Positions 26,248-34,412 are shown, counted from the first letter of the stretch. The stretch: DNA of 64,000 nucleotides from Stenotrophomonas sp. 57 (GCF_030291075.1 NZ_CP127407.1:432001-496000), one strand, 5' to 3'. The notes: generated by a model from the sequence alone, not told the origin. Numbers and translations: made by a program.

Positions 26248-26601
26248 TTAGTTCCTGCGTTTAGTGGGGCGGCTGCTGCTAGTGACCGATTGAGTGGATC
26301 GGTCGGCGTCCGCAAGAATAGGGAGGGCATCCGTAGCCAGAACAGCCCGGTCGCCTTTGATGCCGCGCGACGTCGGGCCGATGACCTTGCCAGCGATAGA
26401 TCCATCACGGGATTCAAAGGCCCGCAGCATGTCGGATCGCTGCTTGAGGCGAGGGCGTGGGCCTTGCGCGTCTGCTTGGCTGATGGTTGGTTTCGAGCCA
26501 ATCGCGACAGCGGGCCGAGCCTGAAAGCACGGCCCGCGTAATCGTTCATACAAGGGCAACAGTGTCGGCAGCCTCACGATGAGGTCCATGAGCAAATCCA
26601 T
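26248..26601 (-). CDS. Hypothetical small basic protein at the head of the effector operon
   Basis: 117 residues if the ATG at 26601 is used. The N-terminus MDLLMDLIVRLPTLLPLYERL is amphipathic. The rest is basic and polar (QADAQGPRPRLKQRSDMLRAF, later TSSSRPTKRRN). The stop codon lies one base before the ATG of the next gene, typical of operon spacing, which is the main reason to consider it real. The Shine-Dalgarno is weak and no family is recognised, so it could also be an untranslated leader. Confidence 0.35.
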   Translation of the reverse strand: MDLLMDLIVRLPTLLPLYERLRGPCFQARPAVAIGSKPTISQADAQGPRPRLKQRSDMLRAFESRDGSIAGKVIGPTSRGIKGDRAVLATDALPILADADRSTQSVTSSSRPTKRRN

Positions 26602-26795
26602 TGCTTCACATGCGCCAACTATACGGCCCACTCCCGCCTTACTCCATACAACGATACATGGGCACCGCCGGAATGCACGCTGGTTCACACATTCAGCATG
26701 CCAGTCGTGGCCCCAACTTTGTCCTCCACCTGCCCCCCATCCCACCTATGCCATCATCCGCCCAGGACCGCAGCACCCATCAAGGCTGAACAGGC

Positions 26796-27722
26796 ATGGA
26801 GCAGGCAACACGCTACACCGTAACCCTCTATCTGGCCGCGCCCGGCACCCCGCTGAAAAGTGGGGGCATCTCGCCGCGCGGCCACATGTACCTGCAGGTC
26901 GCTGCGGGCGACGAGGCTCACAGCTACGGCTTCGCGCCACCGCGCCAGGCGCCGGGTGAAACCCGCACCGGCATGCAGTACGCACAGGTGCGCCACGACG
27001 ATGCTGACGAGCATCTGGACCCTTACTACAGCCGCACCCTGGAAATCACCGAGGAGCACTACGGCTGTCTGCGTGATTTCGCCGAGGAGCCGGCCGAGTT
27101 CGAATTTGATGTGGATCGCCCGGCCACCATCAACCGCTGCAGCGATTTCGTCTGGGCGGCGCTGCATTACGCTGGCCTGCATCCGCTGCCGGCGCCGCTG
27201 GATGGCGGCAGCAACCTGGGCGAGTTCGCGGTGCTGTTCAACCTGCCGGAGATCCAGTGCATTGCCGCGCCGTTCCCGGGCAGCGACCTGAATGCCGAAA
27301 CCCACCACGCGATGCCCGAGCGTGAGGCCGAGCATCATCGCCAAGGCGACCGTGCCAGCGATGAACCGCCGCCGACGCCGATTGAAGTGGCCGGCACGCT
27401 GTTGGACCCTTCGCATCCGGACCATCGCCTGTTCTCGCAGCTGATCCAGAAAGTGGCCGAGCTGGATGCCGCGCACGGCCGCCCGTTCGATGCGGCCAGC
27501 CAGCGCATCAGCGCCAGCCTGCTGCTGCTGGCCAAGCAGAACAACCTCTCGCGCGTGGACCACGTGCTGCTCAGCCGGCCGACCCACAACAGCCATGCCG
27601 CCGAGAGCATCTTCATCGTGCAGGGCGACCGCAACGACCCGGGGCACCGCCGCGCCAGCATCGCCACCGAGGTGGCGGCCAAGACCGATGTGGCCGATTC
27701 GCTGCGGTTGAAGGAGCAATGA
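26796..27722 (+). CDS. XVIPCD effector 1 with His-Cys hydrolase-like N-terminal domain
   Basis: 308 residues from ATG 26796. The N-terminal domain shares with three downstream paralogues the blocks YTVTLYLAAPGTPL, RGHMYLQV (His30), HSYGFAPP, and CSDFVWAALHYAGL (Cys115). A His followed about 85 residues later by a Cys in a C-x-DF-x-W context is what circularly permuted papain-fold (NlpC/P60 or LRAT-like) hydrolases show, so amidase or acyl hydrolase activity is predicted. The last 115 residues are XVIPCD: HPDHRLFSQLIQKV, SRVDHVLLS, FIVQGDRNDPGHRRASI. Its stop overlaps the next ATG (ATGA), coupling it to a lipoprotein gene. It lacks the Gln-rich tail of the others. Confidence 0.88.
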   Translation: MEQATRYTVTLYLAAPGTPLKSGGISPRGHMYLQVAAGDEAHSYGFAPPRQAPGETRTGMQYAQVRHDDADEHLDPYYSRTLEITEEHYGCLRDFAEEPAEFEFDVDRPATINRCSDFVWAALHYAGLHPLPAPLDGGSNLGEFAVLFNLPEIQCIAAPFPGSDLNAETHHAMPEREAEHHRQGDRASDEPPPTPIEVAGTLLDPSHPDHRLFSQLIQKVAELDAAHGRPFDAASQRISASLLLLAKQNNLSRVDHVLLSRPTHNSHAAESIFIVQGDRNDPGHRRASIATEVAAKTDVADSLRLKEQ

Positions 27723-28354
27723 CGCGTCCAGTTCGGCGGGGGCTGGTGGTACTGGCGGTGCTGGCCGCGCTGGCGGCATGCCGTGCGTCACCTGCGCCAG
27801 AGGTTGCGCCGCCCCTGCTGACGCGCGCTCAGGCCGAGGCGCGCACGGTTGTGCCGTTCACGCGGGCCGTGCAGTTGCAGAAGGCCGGTCGGATTGCCGA
27901 GGTCACGTTTGATTTGCCGGCGCCCCAGAAGCCGGCCATTCCGATCCTGAACATCGGGTTGCGGCTGCAGGATACCGATGGGCGCTCGTTGCTGGACGCG
28001 TGGGAGAAGATCAGGCTGGGAAAGCCACCCACGCGATTGCGCCTGGAGCGGATTGATTGCGGCGCACTTCGTCCTGTACAGCTATGGCAGAGCACTCCTG
28101 ACGGGCGCGACTCACAGAGAATTCCAGAAGATGAGGTTGTGCGATATCTGGCTGATACAAGCTTGGATGACAACGCACTGATCGAGGCCGGTTTGCACTC
28201 GGATGAGATGCTGTATCAGGTGCTTCAGTTCGCGCAGGTCGGTTGGCTGGAGCCGGGCCGGTATCGGTTGACAGTCGACCTGATGGAGGACCGCCCGCAG
28301 CTGGAAGGGCTCCAAGCTGAACTTATTGTTGGATATCAATCGCTAGGGAAGTAA
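27719..28354 (+). CDS. Lipoprotein, probable immunity protein of the adjacent effectors
   Basis: 211 residues starting in an ATGA overlap with effector 1. The signal MTRPVRRGLVVLAVLAALAAC ends in lipobox LAAC (Cys21). The mature part has IPILNIGLRLQDTDG, RLRLERIDCG and LEPGRYRLTVDL segments. The same pattern (IGLR, RLERID, PGRYRLR) occurs in the lipoprotein at 30867, so the two are homologous. In Xanthomonadales, effectors of this secretion system are paired with periplasmic lipoproteins that neutralise them in kin cells. Position between effectors 1 and 2 (3 bp before the latter) fits that role. Which effector it blocks is unknown. Confidence 0.82.
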   Translation: MTRPVRRGLVVLAVLAALAACRASPAPEVAPPLLTRAQAEARTVVPFTRAVQLQKAGRIAEVTFDLPAPQKPAIPILNIGLRLQDTDGRSLLDAWEKIRLGKPPTRLRLERIDCGALRPVQLWQSTPDGRDSQRIPEDEVVRYLADTSLDDNALIEAGLHSDEMLYQVLQFAQVGWLEPGRYRLTVDLMEDRPQLEGLQAELIVGYQSLGK

Positions 28355-28357
28355 GAC

Positions 28358-29368
28358 ATGAGCAAGGAAGCAGAGCGCTATACGGTCACGATTCATCTTG
28401 CCGCACCGGGCACGCCGAGAGTCGATGTGGGCGACGCGGGCCAGAAGAGATTGTTGGATCCGTCATTTGCCGGGCACATGTTTCTTTCGCTGGCGCGATC
28501 AAATGACCCGGTACCCGTGAGCAGGGGATTCACGATGGGGAAAGACCGTGCGAATCCCTCGCTGGGCAAAGTCGATGACACGGATCTGCGGGTCTACGAC
28601 AAGCCCCGCTTCGAGCGCACGATCGAGATCAGCAAGGAGCAGTACGACCGCATCCTCGAGTTCTCCGCAGACCCGAAGAAGCACGGCTTCGACATGAACT
28701 ACGACTTCTTCTCCAACGCCTGCACCGATTTCGCATGGGGTGCCCTGAACCACGCAGGCCTGCGCCCGGTCGGGCTGGCCGGGGAGATCACCAACTACGA
28801 GGGCGCTACCAGGGTCCTGGACAACATCCGCGCCGTCAATGCCATTCCGCAGCAGGTGAAGGGCAGCGAGCTGGACAAGGTGCAGTGGAACCCGATGCCG
28901 AAGCAGACGTTCCGCGAGTGGATGTTCACCGAGAACGGCGAGCAGTGGCGCGGCAACAGCAGCCTCGCGGCAAGCGGTACGCCCGCAGACCCGGCGCACG
29001 ATGATCATGCCCGCCTCAACCAGATCCACCAGCAGGTGGCCGACCTCGGCGCTTTCGGTGCACGCAACGGCAATGTCAGTGCCAGCCTGCTCGCGCTGTC
29101 GAAGGAGCAGCAGTTCTCGCGCGTGGACGAAGTGGTGCTGGGCGAGCAGCGCGGTGATACCGCACCGAAGCTGTTCATCGTGCAGGGGGACCGCAGTGAC
29201 CCGGCACACCAGCGCGCCAGCATGCCGGCGGAGGTTGCTGCGCAGGCACCGGTGGAGGCCTCGTTCGATCGGGTCGCGCAGTTGCAGCAGAATGAGCCGC
29301 AGCGAGACGCGCAGCGCTTGCAGGAGGAGCAGCAGCTTCAGCAGAGCCACGGTCCACGGATGGCATAG
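28358..29368 (+). CDS. XVIPCD effector 2 with His-Cys hydrolase-like N-terminal domain
   Basis: 336 residues from ATG 28358 with GGAAG upstream, 3 bp after the lipoprotein stop. The N-terminal domain has IHLAAPGTP, AGHMFLSL (His40), RGFTMG, LEFSADPKKHGFDMNY and the CTDFAWGALNHAGL motif (Cys122). It carries a 12-residue insertion before the His relative to effectors 1 and 3. The XVIPCD begins about residue 215 and includes ARLNQIHQQVADL, SRVDEVVLGEQ and FIVQGDRSDPAHQRASM, then a Gln-rich tail. The usual VDHVL reads VDEVV here, a divergence in one of the best conserved XVIPCD positions. Predicted periplasmic toxin delivered to rival bacteria. Confidence 0.87.
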   Translation: MSKEAERYTVTIHLAAPGTPRVDVGDAGQKRLLDPSFAGHMFLSLARSNDPVPVSRGFTMGKDRANPSLGKVDDTDLRVYDKPRFERTIEISKEQYDRILEFSADPKKHGFDMNYDFFSNACTDFAWGALNHAGLRPVGLAGEITNYEGATRVLDNIRAVNAIPQQVKGSELDKVQWNPMPKQTFREWMFTENGEQWRGNSSLAASGTPADPAHDDHARLNQIHQQVADLGAFGARNGNVSASLLALSKEQQFSRVDEVVLGEQRGDTAPKLFIVQGDRSDPAHQRASMPAEVAAQAPVEASFDRVAQLQQNEPQRDAQRLQEEQQLQQSHGPRMA

Positions 29369-29554
29369 CGGCGGGCGCAGCATCGAGGTCGAGCGTCGGC
29401 CATGCCCGCGCCGGCGCACGCCACGCCCCCCCACCTGCTACCATTCCCCCGCAACCCCAGCCAGCCCACCCCGCGCAGACAGATGCGGGGCGGGCCGTCG
29501 CAGTACGGCCCAGCGAGCCAGGACACCTTCCCGTGCCCATTCAAGGACGCTCGC

Positions 29555-30703
29555 ATGTTCCGTACTCCTCTCTTCCGCTCGGCCGCGCTGGCCGTTGCCG
29601 TTTCGCTCAGCCTCGGCGTGCCCTCCGCGTTCGCCGACAACGCGCCCGCCGCCAGTGCCACCGCCGCCGCTGTGCAGCGCCAGGCCGTGGCCAAAGGCCT
29701 GTACGAGCTGGCCTACAGCCCGAAGCAGAACGCCGTGTTCGTGGCCTCATCCGGTGGCTTCGGTGATGACGCCGGCCCGGCCCAGGTGCTGCGCCTGAAC
29801 CCGGCCACGCTGGCCGTGGAAACCCGCATCCCGCTGGAGCGCAAGGCGTTCGGCGTGGTGCTGGATGACGCCCACAACCGCCTGTACGTGGGCAACACCG
29901 TGGACCTGTCGGTGACCGTGGTCGACACCGCGCAGAACAAGGCCGTCGGCACCATCCAGCTGATGGAGAAGAAGACCGGCAAGGACGGCAAGGCTGCTTA
30001 CACCCACGACCTGCGCGAGCTGGTGGTCGACAGCGCGGCCAACCGCCTGTACGTGACCGGCCACAGCAGCCAGCCGGACGTGAGCAGCGTGCTGTTCGTG
30101 ATCGATACCACCACGCTGAAGGTGATCAACACCATCGACGGCCTGGGCAATGCCAAAGCGCCGGGCCTGGCGCTGGATGCGGCCAACAAGCGCGTCTACA
30201 CCAGCAACCTGCTGGCCGACCTGGTGGTGGTGGGCACGGATTCGAACAAGGTGGTGGCGCAGCACAGGATCGCCGCCGAGCAGCCGATGAACATCGCGCT
30301 GGACCCGGCCGGCAAGCGCCTGTTCGTGACCGACCAGGGCTCGGAATTCCTGCGTGGCTACCAGGCCAAGAGCAGCGGCCTGGTCAGCAAGCATCCGGGC
30401 CAGCGCGTGCTGGTGCTCGACCGCAGTACCGGCAAGGAACTGGCCAGCATCCCGACCGATGCCGGCCCGCTGGGCATCCTGCTGGATGCACCGCGCAAGC
30501 GCCTGTACGTGACCAACCGCGAAGCCGGTACGGTGACCGCGTACAACAGTGACAGCTACCAGAAGGTGGCGACCTACAAGGTGCCGACCCACCCGAACAG
30601 CCTGGCGCTGGATGCGAAGAACAACGTGTTGTTCGTGAGCATCAAGAACGGCGAGAAGGATGACAAGGGCGCTGACGAGAGCGTGGCGCGCATCCAGCTG
30701 TAA
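29555..30703 (+). CDS. YVTN-repeat beta-propeller protein, exported
   Basis: 382 residues from ATG 29555, which starts a signal peptide (FRSAALAVAVSLSLGVPSAFA). The mature protein consists of seven or so repeats with the YVTN-like motif: NRLYVGNTVD, NRLYVTGHSS, KRVYTSNLLAD, KRLFVTDQGSE, KRLYVTNREAG and NNVLFVSIKNG. Each is followed by a segment giving V.D.....V. This is the YncE/surface-layer type propeller, an exported scaffold whose bacterial members bind DNA or metal cofactors. It has its own terminator and separates effector 2 from the next lipoprotein. It shows no XVIPCD and is probably an unrelated resident gene. Confidence 0.88.
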   Translation: MFRTPLFRSAALAVAVSLSLGVPSAFADNAPAASATAAAVQRQAVAKGLYELAYSPKQNAVFVASSGGFGDDAGPAQVLRLNPATLAVETRIPLERKAFGVVLDDAHNRLYVGNTVDLSVTVVDTAQNKAVGTIQLMEKKTGKDGKAAYTHDLRELVVDSAANRLYVTGHSSQPDVSSVLFVIDTTTLKVINTIDGLGNAKAPGLALDAANKRVYTSNLLADLVVVGTDSNKVVAQHRIAAEQPMNIALDPAGKRLFVTDQGSEFLRGYQAKSSGLVSKHPGQRVLVLDRSTGKELASIPTDAGPLGILLDAPRKRLYVTNREAGTVTAYNSDSYQKVATYKVPTHPNSLALDAKNNVLFVSIKNGEKDDKGADESVARIQL

Positions 30704-30725
30704 GGGCATCCGGCAGCATGAACAG

Positions 30726-30758
30726 GAAGGGCAGGGTGGTGCGTCCTGCCCTTCTTTG
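30726..30758 (+). terminator. Terminator of the YVTN gene
   Basis: GAAGGGCAGG (30726-30735) pairs with CCTGCCCTTC (30745-30754) and is followed by TTTGTG. It lies 22 nt after the stop codon. Confidence 0.8.
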
Positions 30759-30866
30759 TGTGCGCCTGAGCGACGCAATTCGATGAACTGGAGGCCAACA
30801 CCAATCACATCGTGGCAGGTGTGCGTGATGTAGATTGCCTGCAGATGCTCTGATCGAGGTACATGG

Positions 30867-31502
30867 ATGACACTTCGTAGTCACCTGCTGAAGTCGGCCG
30901 CCGTGGCATGCGTGGCCCTGCTGGCGGCCTGCCAACCGACCGACGCACCTGCGCCACAGGCTCCCGGCGCCTCGCAGAAGGAGAACGTCGTGCCGATCGT
31001 CCGATCGTTCCCGCTGACAGCCATGCATGAACCGATGGTGGTCGATTTCGAACTGGCACCGCCCGGCCCGAATGCGGCCCCCACCTTGCTGATCGGCCTG
31101 CGTGTGAAAGGCACGGATGAAGAGCAGGCTGCGCAGGCTGCAGAACGCCTCGTGCGCGACGGGCTGTCGGCTGAGGTGCGGCTTGAGCGCATCGATGCGG
31201 CTGGCAACTCGCCGGTGCCGCTGACGCGCCGCCAGTTCAAGGGCTTCGAGCCCTCGGAAATGGTGGCAGTTGGCCCGGATGGGCGTGTGCCCGGCGTAGT
31301 ACCCGACAGTGCTGATGACGCGTCGCTGGTGGCGGCCGGCCTGTCTGAGCCGGGCGGGCACTATCGCACCGTGACCTTCGCCTGGGCGGAGCAGGTGACG
31401 CCCGGGCGCTACCGCCTGCGCATCCAGCTGCTGTCACCGCCGGCCGGGTTGGAGGCTGTTCCATCTGAACTGCAGTTGGCTTACACACATCGCGCCAAAT
31501 AG
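30867..31502 (+). CDS. Lipoprotein, probable immunity protein for effector 3
   Basis: 211 residues from ATG 30867 (an overlapping ATG at 30863 is in another frame). The signal ends in lipobox LAAC (Cys22). Mature blocks VVDFELAPPGPNAAPTLLIGLR, EVRLERIDAAG, and VTPGRYRLRIQLL match the lipoprotein at 27719, so the two are paralogues with a shared beta-rich fold. Its stop codon lies within the Shine-Dalgarno region of effector 3 (TAGGAG), giving tight coupling. By family precedent it should be outer-membrane-anchored, facing the periplasm, and protect the producer from effector 3. Confidence 0.82.
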   Translation: MTLRSHLLKSAAVACVALLAACQPTDAPAPQAPGASQKENVVPIVRSFPLTAMHEPMVVDFELAPPGPNAAPTLLIGLRVKGTDEEQAAQAAERLVRDGLSAEVRLERIDAAGNSPVPLTRRQFKGFEPSEMVAVGPDGRVPGVVPDSADDASLVAAGLSEPGGHYRTVTFAWAEQVTPGRYRLRIQLLSPPAGLEAVPSELQLAYTHRAK

Positions 31503-31511
31503 GAGTACGTC

Positions 31512-32456
31512 ATGGATGATCGCTACATCGTTTCCATTTATGTTGCCGCCCCCGGTACACCGCTTCGCGCGGGCGGCACGTCCATGGCCGGGCACGTGTA
31601 TTACACGGTCTCTGATGGGAAAACGAGCCACAGCCTGGGGTTCGCGCCGGAAGAGCATGGCGCCCGCAGTGGTCCGGGCAAGGTGTATACGAACGATGCG
31701 GATCAGTATCAGAAGCCGTTCTACCGGCGCGACATGGAGATCTCCAGGGAGCAGTACGACAAACTGCTGACGTTCGGCAATGCACCTGCGAAGCACGGCT
31801 TCGAGATGAATTACAACGGTGCCAGCAACAGCTGCATCGACTTCACCTGGGGTGCGTTGAATCACGCGGGCCTGCATCCTCAAAACATCCTGGGCATGGA
31901 GCGGAAGGGCTTCGAGGGCCACCTCAAACCGTTGGACAACGTGGATGCGATACGCAGTATCCGCGCGCCCTTTCCGGACAGCGAGCTGAACAGGGAGGTG
32001 CGCAACCCGATGCCGGAGCGCACGTTGATGCAATACCTGATCAGCGAGCAGCAGCTTCCGCAGAAGGACCGCGAGTTGCTGGAGTCCATCCGGGGCAAGG
32101 TGGCAGCGCTGGACCAGCAGCATGGCCGCACCCCTGACGACGCAAGCGAACGCATGTCTGCGAGCCTGTTTGCGTTGGCCAAGGAAAACGGCCTCGAGCG
32201 GGTCGACCATGTGGCGCTGAGCCAGCCCACTGCAGATGCTGGTGCGGGGCAGCGGATCTTCCTTGTCGAGGGCGACCCGAACAATCCCGCGGCCACGCGG
32301 GTGTCGATGGACACCGCCATGGCGGCGCAGTCACCTGTCGAGCAGTCACTCGCGCGGGTGGAACAATTGGAGCAGGGGCAGCACGCGCAGGTGCGTGCGG
32401 CGGCGCTGGAGCCTCAGCAGACCGCGCAGGAACCGAGCGCCATGCGATTGGGCTGA
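31512..32456 (+). CDS. XVIPCD effector 3 with His-Cys hydrolase-like N-terminal domain
   Basis: 314 residues from ATG 31512 with AGGAG upstream. The N-terminal domain is the most compact version of the family: IYVAAPGTPLRAGG, MAGHVYYTV (His28), HSLGFAPE, KHGFEMNY, and NSCIDFTWGALNHAGL (Cys108). The XVIPCD covers about residues 190-290 with ASERMSASLFALAKENGLERVDHVAL and FLVEGDPNNPAATRVSM, followed by a Gln/Ala tail ending MRLG. The mid-XVIPCD QG pair reads EG here. It forms a unit with the lipoprotein gene in front of it. The last codons take part in a palindrome with a decayed XVIPCD fragment on the other strand. Confidence 0.88.
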   Translation: MDDRYIVSIYVAAPGTPLRAGGTSMAGHVYYTVSDGKTSHSLGFAPEEHGARSGPGKVYTNDADQYQKPFYRRDMEISREQYDKLLTFGNAPAKHGFEMNYNGASNSCIDFTWGALNHAGLHPQNILGMERKGFEGHLKPLDNVDAIRSIRAPFPDSELNREVRNPMPERTLMQYLISEQQLPQKDRELLESIRGKVAALDQQHGRTPDDASERMSASLFALAKENGLERVDHVALSQPTADAGAGQRIFLVEGDPNNPAATRVSMDTAMAAQSPVEQSLARVEQLEQGQHAQVRAAALEPQQTAQEPSAMRLG

Positions 32457-32471
32457 CGTACAGCCCAATCG
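32445..32471. repeat. Palindrome joining two convergent XVIPCD 3' ends
   Basis: CGATTGGGCTG (32445-32455) and CAGCCCAATCG (32461-32471) face each other across ACGTA. Read on either strand it encodes the XVIPCD-type ending RLG, once as the true end of effector 3 and once as the end of the minus-strand remnant. Confidence 0.8.
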
Positions 32472-32552
32472 CGGTGCGGGATTCGCGCGCAGGTGCACCG
32501 GATTGGCCGGATCGCCCTGCACCACCCGGATGTTCTGGCCCGCCGGGTGGTT
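32463..32552 (-). pseudogene. Remnant of an XVIPCD C-terminus
   Basis: On the minus strand the frame reads NHPAGQNIRVVQGDPANP, then VHLRA and NPAPRLG. This aligns with the orphan XVIPCD protein encoded at 34413-34829 (NQPAGHNIFVVQGDPANP, AHLRA ... NPAHRLG) but lacks the 40 or so residues between LRA and NPA. No start codon or intact domain remains and the expected TGA stop reads TGT. It is a decayed copy with an internal deletion. Confidence 0.8.
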
Positions 32553-32564
32553 CTTGGCGTGAAG

Positions 32565-32595
32565 AAGGCAGGGTGCAGGCCCTGCCTTTTTCTTT
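32565..32595 (+). terminator. Terminator after effector 3
   Basis: AAGGCAGGG (32565-32573) pairs with CCCTGCCTT (32580-32588) around TGCAGG and runs into TTTTTCTTT. It separates the effector 3 unit from the effector 4 unit. Confidence 0.85.
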
Positions 32596-32666
32596 GCCCG
32601 GTTGCAGTGCCCAACGCCGACCCGCTAGGGTTGAACCCCATGGCAGGGAGCCAAAGGATCTGAATC

Positions 32667-33242
32667 ATGCTGGGTATCCACCGCTGGCTGCGTGCCGGCC
32701 TGATCTTCACGCTGGCGAGCGCACTCGGCGCCTGCAGCAGCCGCGTACCGGATGCGCCGGAGCCGCTGGATCTGGTCAAGCCGATCAACCTTGCCGAGTC
32801 CGGGCAAGCGGTGCGGTTCGAGTTCGAGACGAATGCCCGCAACTTCCAGCCGGGTCGCACGTATGCGCTGGAGCTGGAGTTGCAGCGCCAAGGGACGCGA
32901 AGGCCGGACGAGCCTGACGTGGGCACATCGAGGGTCCCGTTCGAGGTGACCCTGCAGCAGTGGGGCACTGATGCCTGGAAGGATGTTCCCACCTACGACA
33001 GCTATCAGGCCGGGGTGCTCAATGCAGGTGAACAGCTTCCGGAATGGCATGCATCCAGCCAATGGCGGTATACGTCGCCGCACATGGGCAGTGACGGCCA
33101 GTACACGCTGAGCCTGGTTGCTCTGCCACTGGAGCCTGATAACCGCTATCGCGTACAGGTCCGTACTGTGCAGGCCTCGCCGGAACTGCAGCATTACTCG
33201 GCTCAGGTGCGGTTACACGCAGCCCGGCCGCCAGGCAAGTAA
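32667..33242 (+). CDS. Lipoprotein, probable immunity protein for effector 4
   Basis: 191 residues from ATG 32667 with AAAGGA upstream. The signal peptide ends in lipobox LGAC (Cys23). The mature protein looks beta-rich: NLAESGQAVRFEFETN, GRTYALELELQRQG, WRYTSPHMGSDGQYTLSLVAL, DNRYRVQVRT. It has no obvious sequence match to the lipoproteins at 27719 and 30867 beyond general character, so it may be a different immunity type or a far diverged one. It precedes effector 4 by 37 bp in the same direction, repeating the lipoprotein-then-effector order. Confidence 0.78.
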   Translation: MLGIHRWLRAGLIFTLASALGACSSRVPDAPEPLDLVKPINLAESGQAVRFEFETNARNFQPGRTYALELELQRQGTRRPDEPDVGTSRVPFEVTLQQWGTDAWKDVPTYDSYQAGVLNAGEQLPEWHASSQWRYTSPHMGSDGQYTLSLVALPLEPDNRYRVQVRTVQASPELQHYSAQVRLHAARPPGK

Positions 33243-33279
33243 TCAACTTCACCGCTGGAAGGAACGAAGGAATCACCTT

Positions 33280-34350
33280 ATGGACAAGCCGCGCTATACC
33301 GTAGAGATCGTTATTGCTGCACCTGGCACACCGCTGATCGACCCCAGGACGCACAAGCAGGCCGTCGACGCTGAGGGTGTTCCGCAGACGTCCGCCCCAG
33401 GACATATGTTCTACGTCCTGCATGCACCCGGCGTGCCTGCGAAGAGCTACGGATTTGCTCCCAAGGAGCACGGAAGCATGAATGGTCCTGGCGCCATCAT
33501 GGAGGATGACGCAACGGTCTATAGAGACCCGCGCTACACCCGTACCCTCGAGATCAGCGAAGAGCAGTACAGGAAGCTCCAGCAGTTCGGCTCGGACCCG
33601 GAGAAATTCGGCTTCAGCAAGCACTATCAGGATGTTCGCCACAACTGCGTGGACTTCACCTGGGAGGCGCTGAATCACGCGGGCATCCAGCGGAAAAGCA
33701 GCATCGACGTGAACGCGTTGGGAGGTCCCGCCGGCCAGCTTCTTCCGGATGTTCGCATTCCTCTTGACATCAAGGGGGCAGGCAAGGATGCATTCCGACC
33801 GCTGCGCAACATCCACGGTGTGGACAGCATTGATCCGCCGTTTCCGGACAGCGAGCTCAACCAGAGGAAAACCAATCCCCTGCCGGAGCGCAGTCTCAAG
33901 CAACACATGCTGAGTGATGCTGAGAGCATGGGCGAACGAAGCGGTGATCGTCTGGCCTGGCACAGCAACGATCCGCTGCTCTCGCAGATCAACCAGGGCG
34001 TGGCCCGGCTCGATGCAGAGCGGGGCCGCGACTTCGATGCCACCAGCGAGAACATCAGTGCCAGCCTGTACGCGCTGGCCAAAGCCAATGGCCTGACCCA
34101 GGTTGACCATGTGCTGTTGAGCGATCGCACTGCGCAGGCCGATGTGGCGCAGAGCATCTTCATCGTCCAGGGTGAGCGCAACGACCCGGCACAGTTGCGG
34201 GCCAGCATGCCAACGGCGGTGGCCGCGCAGACACCGGCAGAAACCTCGTTCGAGCGCGCTGAGCAGCTGTCGCAGTCTGGGCAGGCGCGCACGCAGGATG
34301 AACTGCAGCAGCGCCAGGTGCAGGAGCAGTCCGGGCCGCGCATGGCCTAG
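33280..34350 (+). CDS. XVIPCD effector 4 with His-Cys hydrolase-like N-terminal domain
   Basis: 356 residues from ATG 33280 (GAAGGA upstream); the frame open back to 33118 overlaps the lipoprotein and was not used. N-terminal blocks: VIAAPGTPLIDP, APGHMFYVL (His42), KSYGFAPKEHG, KFGFSKHY and HNCVDFTWEALNHAGI (Cys123). The XVIPCD spans about 230-330: LLSQINQGVARLDAERGR, LTQVDHVLLS, FIVQGERNDPAQLRASM. A Gln-rich tail ends GPRMA, almost the same as the end of effector 2. It has the best preserved XVIPCD of the four small effectors. Predicted contact-dependent toxin neutralised by the preceding lipoprotein. Confidence 0.88.
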   Translation: MDKPRYTVEIVIAAPGTPLIDPRTHKQAVDAEGVPQTSAPGHMFYVLHAPGVPAKSYGFAPKEHGSMNGPGAIMEDDATVYRDPRYTRTLEISEEQYRKLQQFGSDPEKFGFSKHYQDVRHNCVDFTWEALNHAGIQRKSSIDVNALGGPAGQLLPDVRIPLDIKGAGKDAFRPLRNIHGVDSIDPPFPDSELNQRKTNPLPERSLKQHMLSDAESMGERSGDRLAWHSNDPLLSQINQGVARLDAERGRDFDATSENISASLYALAKANGLTQVDHVLLSDRTAQADVAQSIFIVQGERNDPAQLRASMPTAVAAQTPAETSFERAEQLSQSGQARTQDELQQRQVQEQSGPRMA

Positions 34351-34412
34351 GGCAGCAAGCGCACGGCGAGTCGACGTTCTCGCGGTGGGCCGCCGGTAAC
34401 GCTGGAGGCGGC

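Noticed and set aside
29555..30703. YVTN protein as part of the effector/immunity set
   Set aside because: It has no XVIPCD or lipobox, has its own terminator, and belongs to a common exported propeller family.
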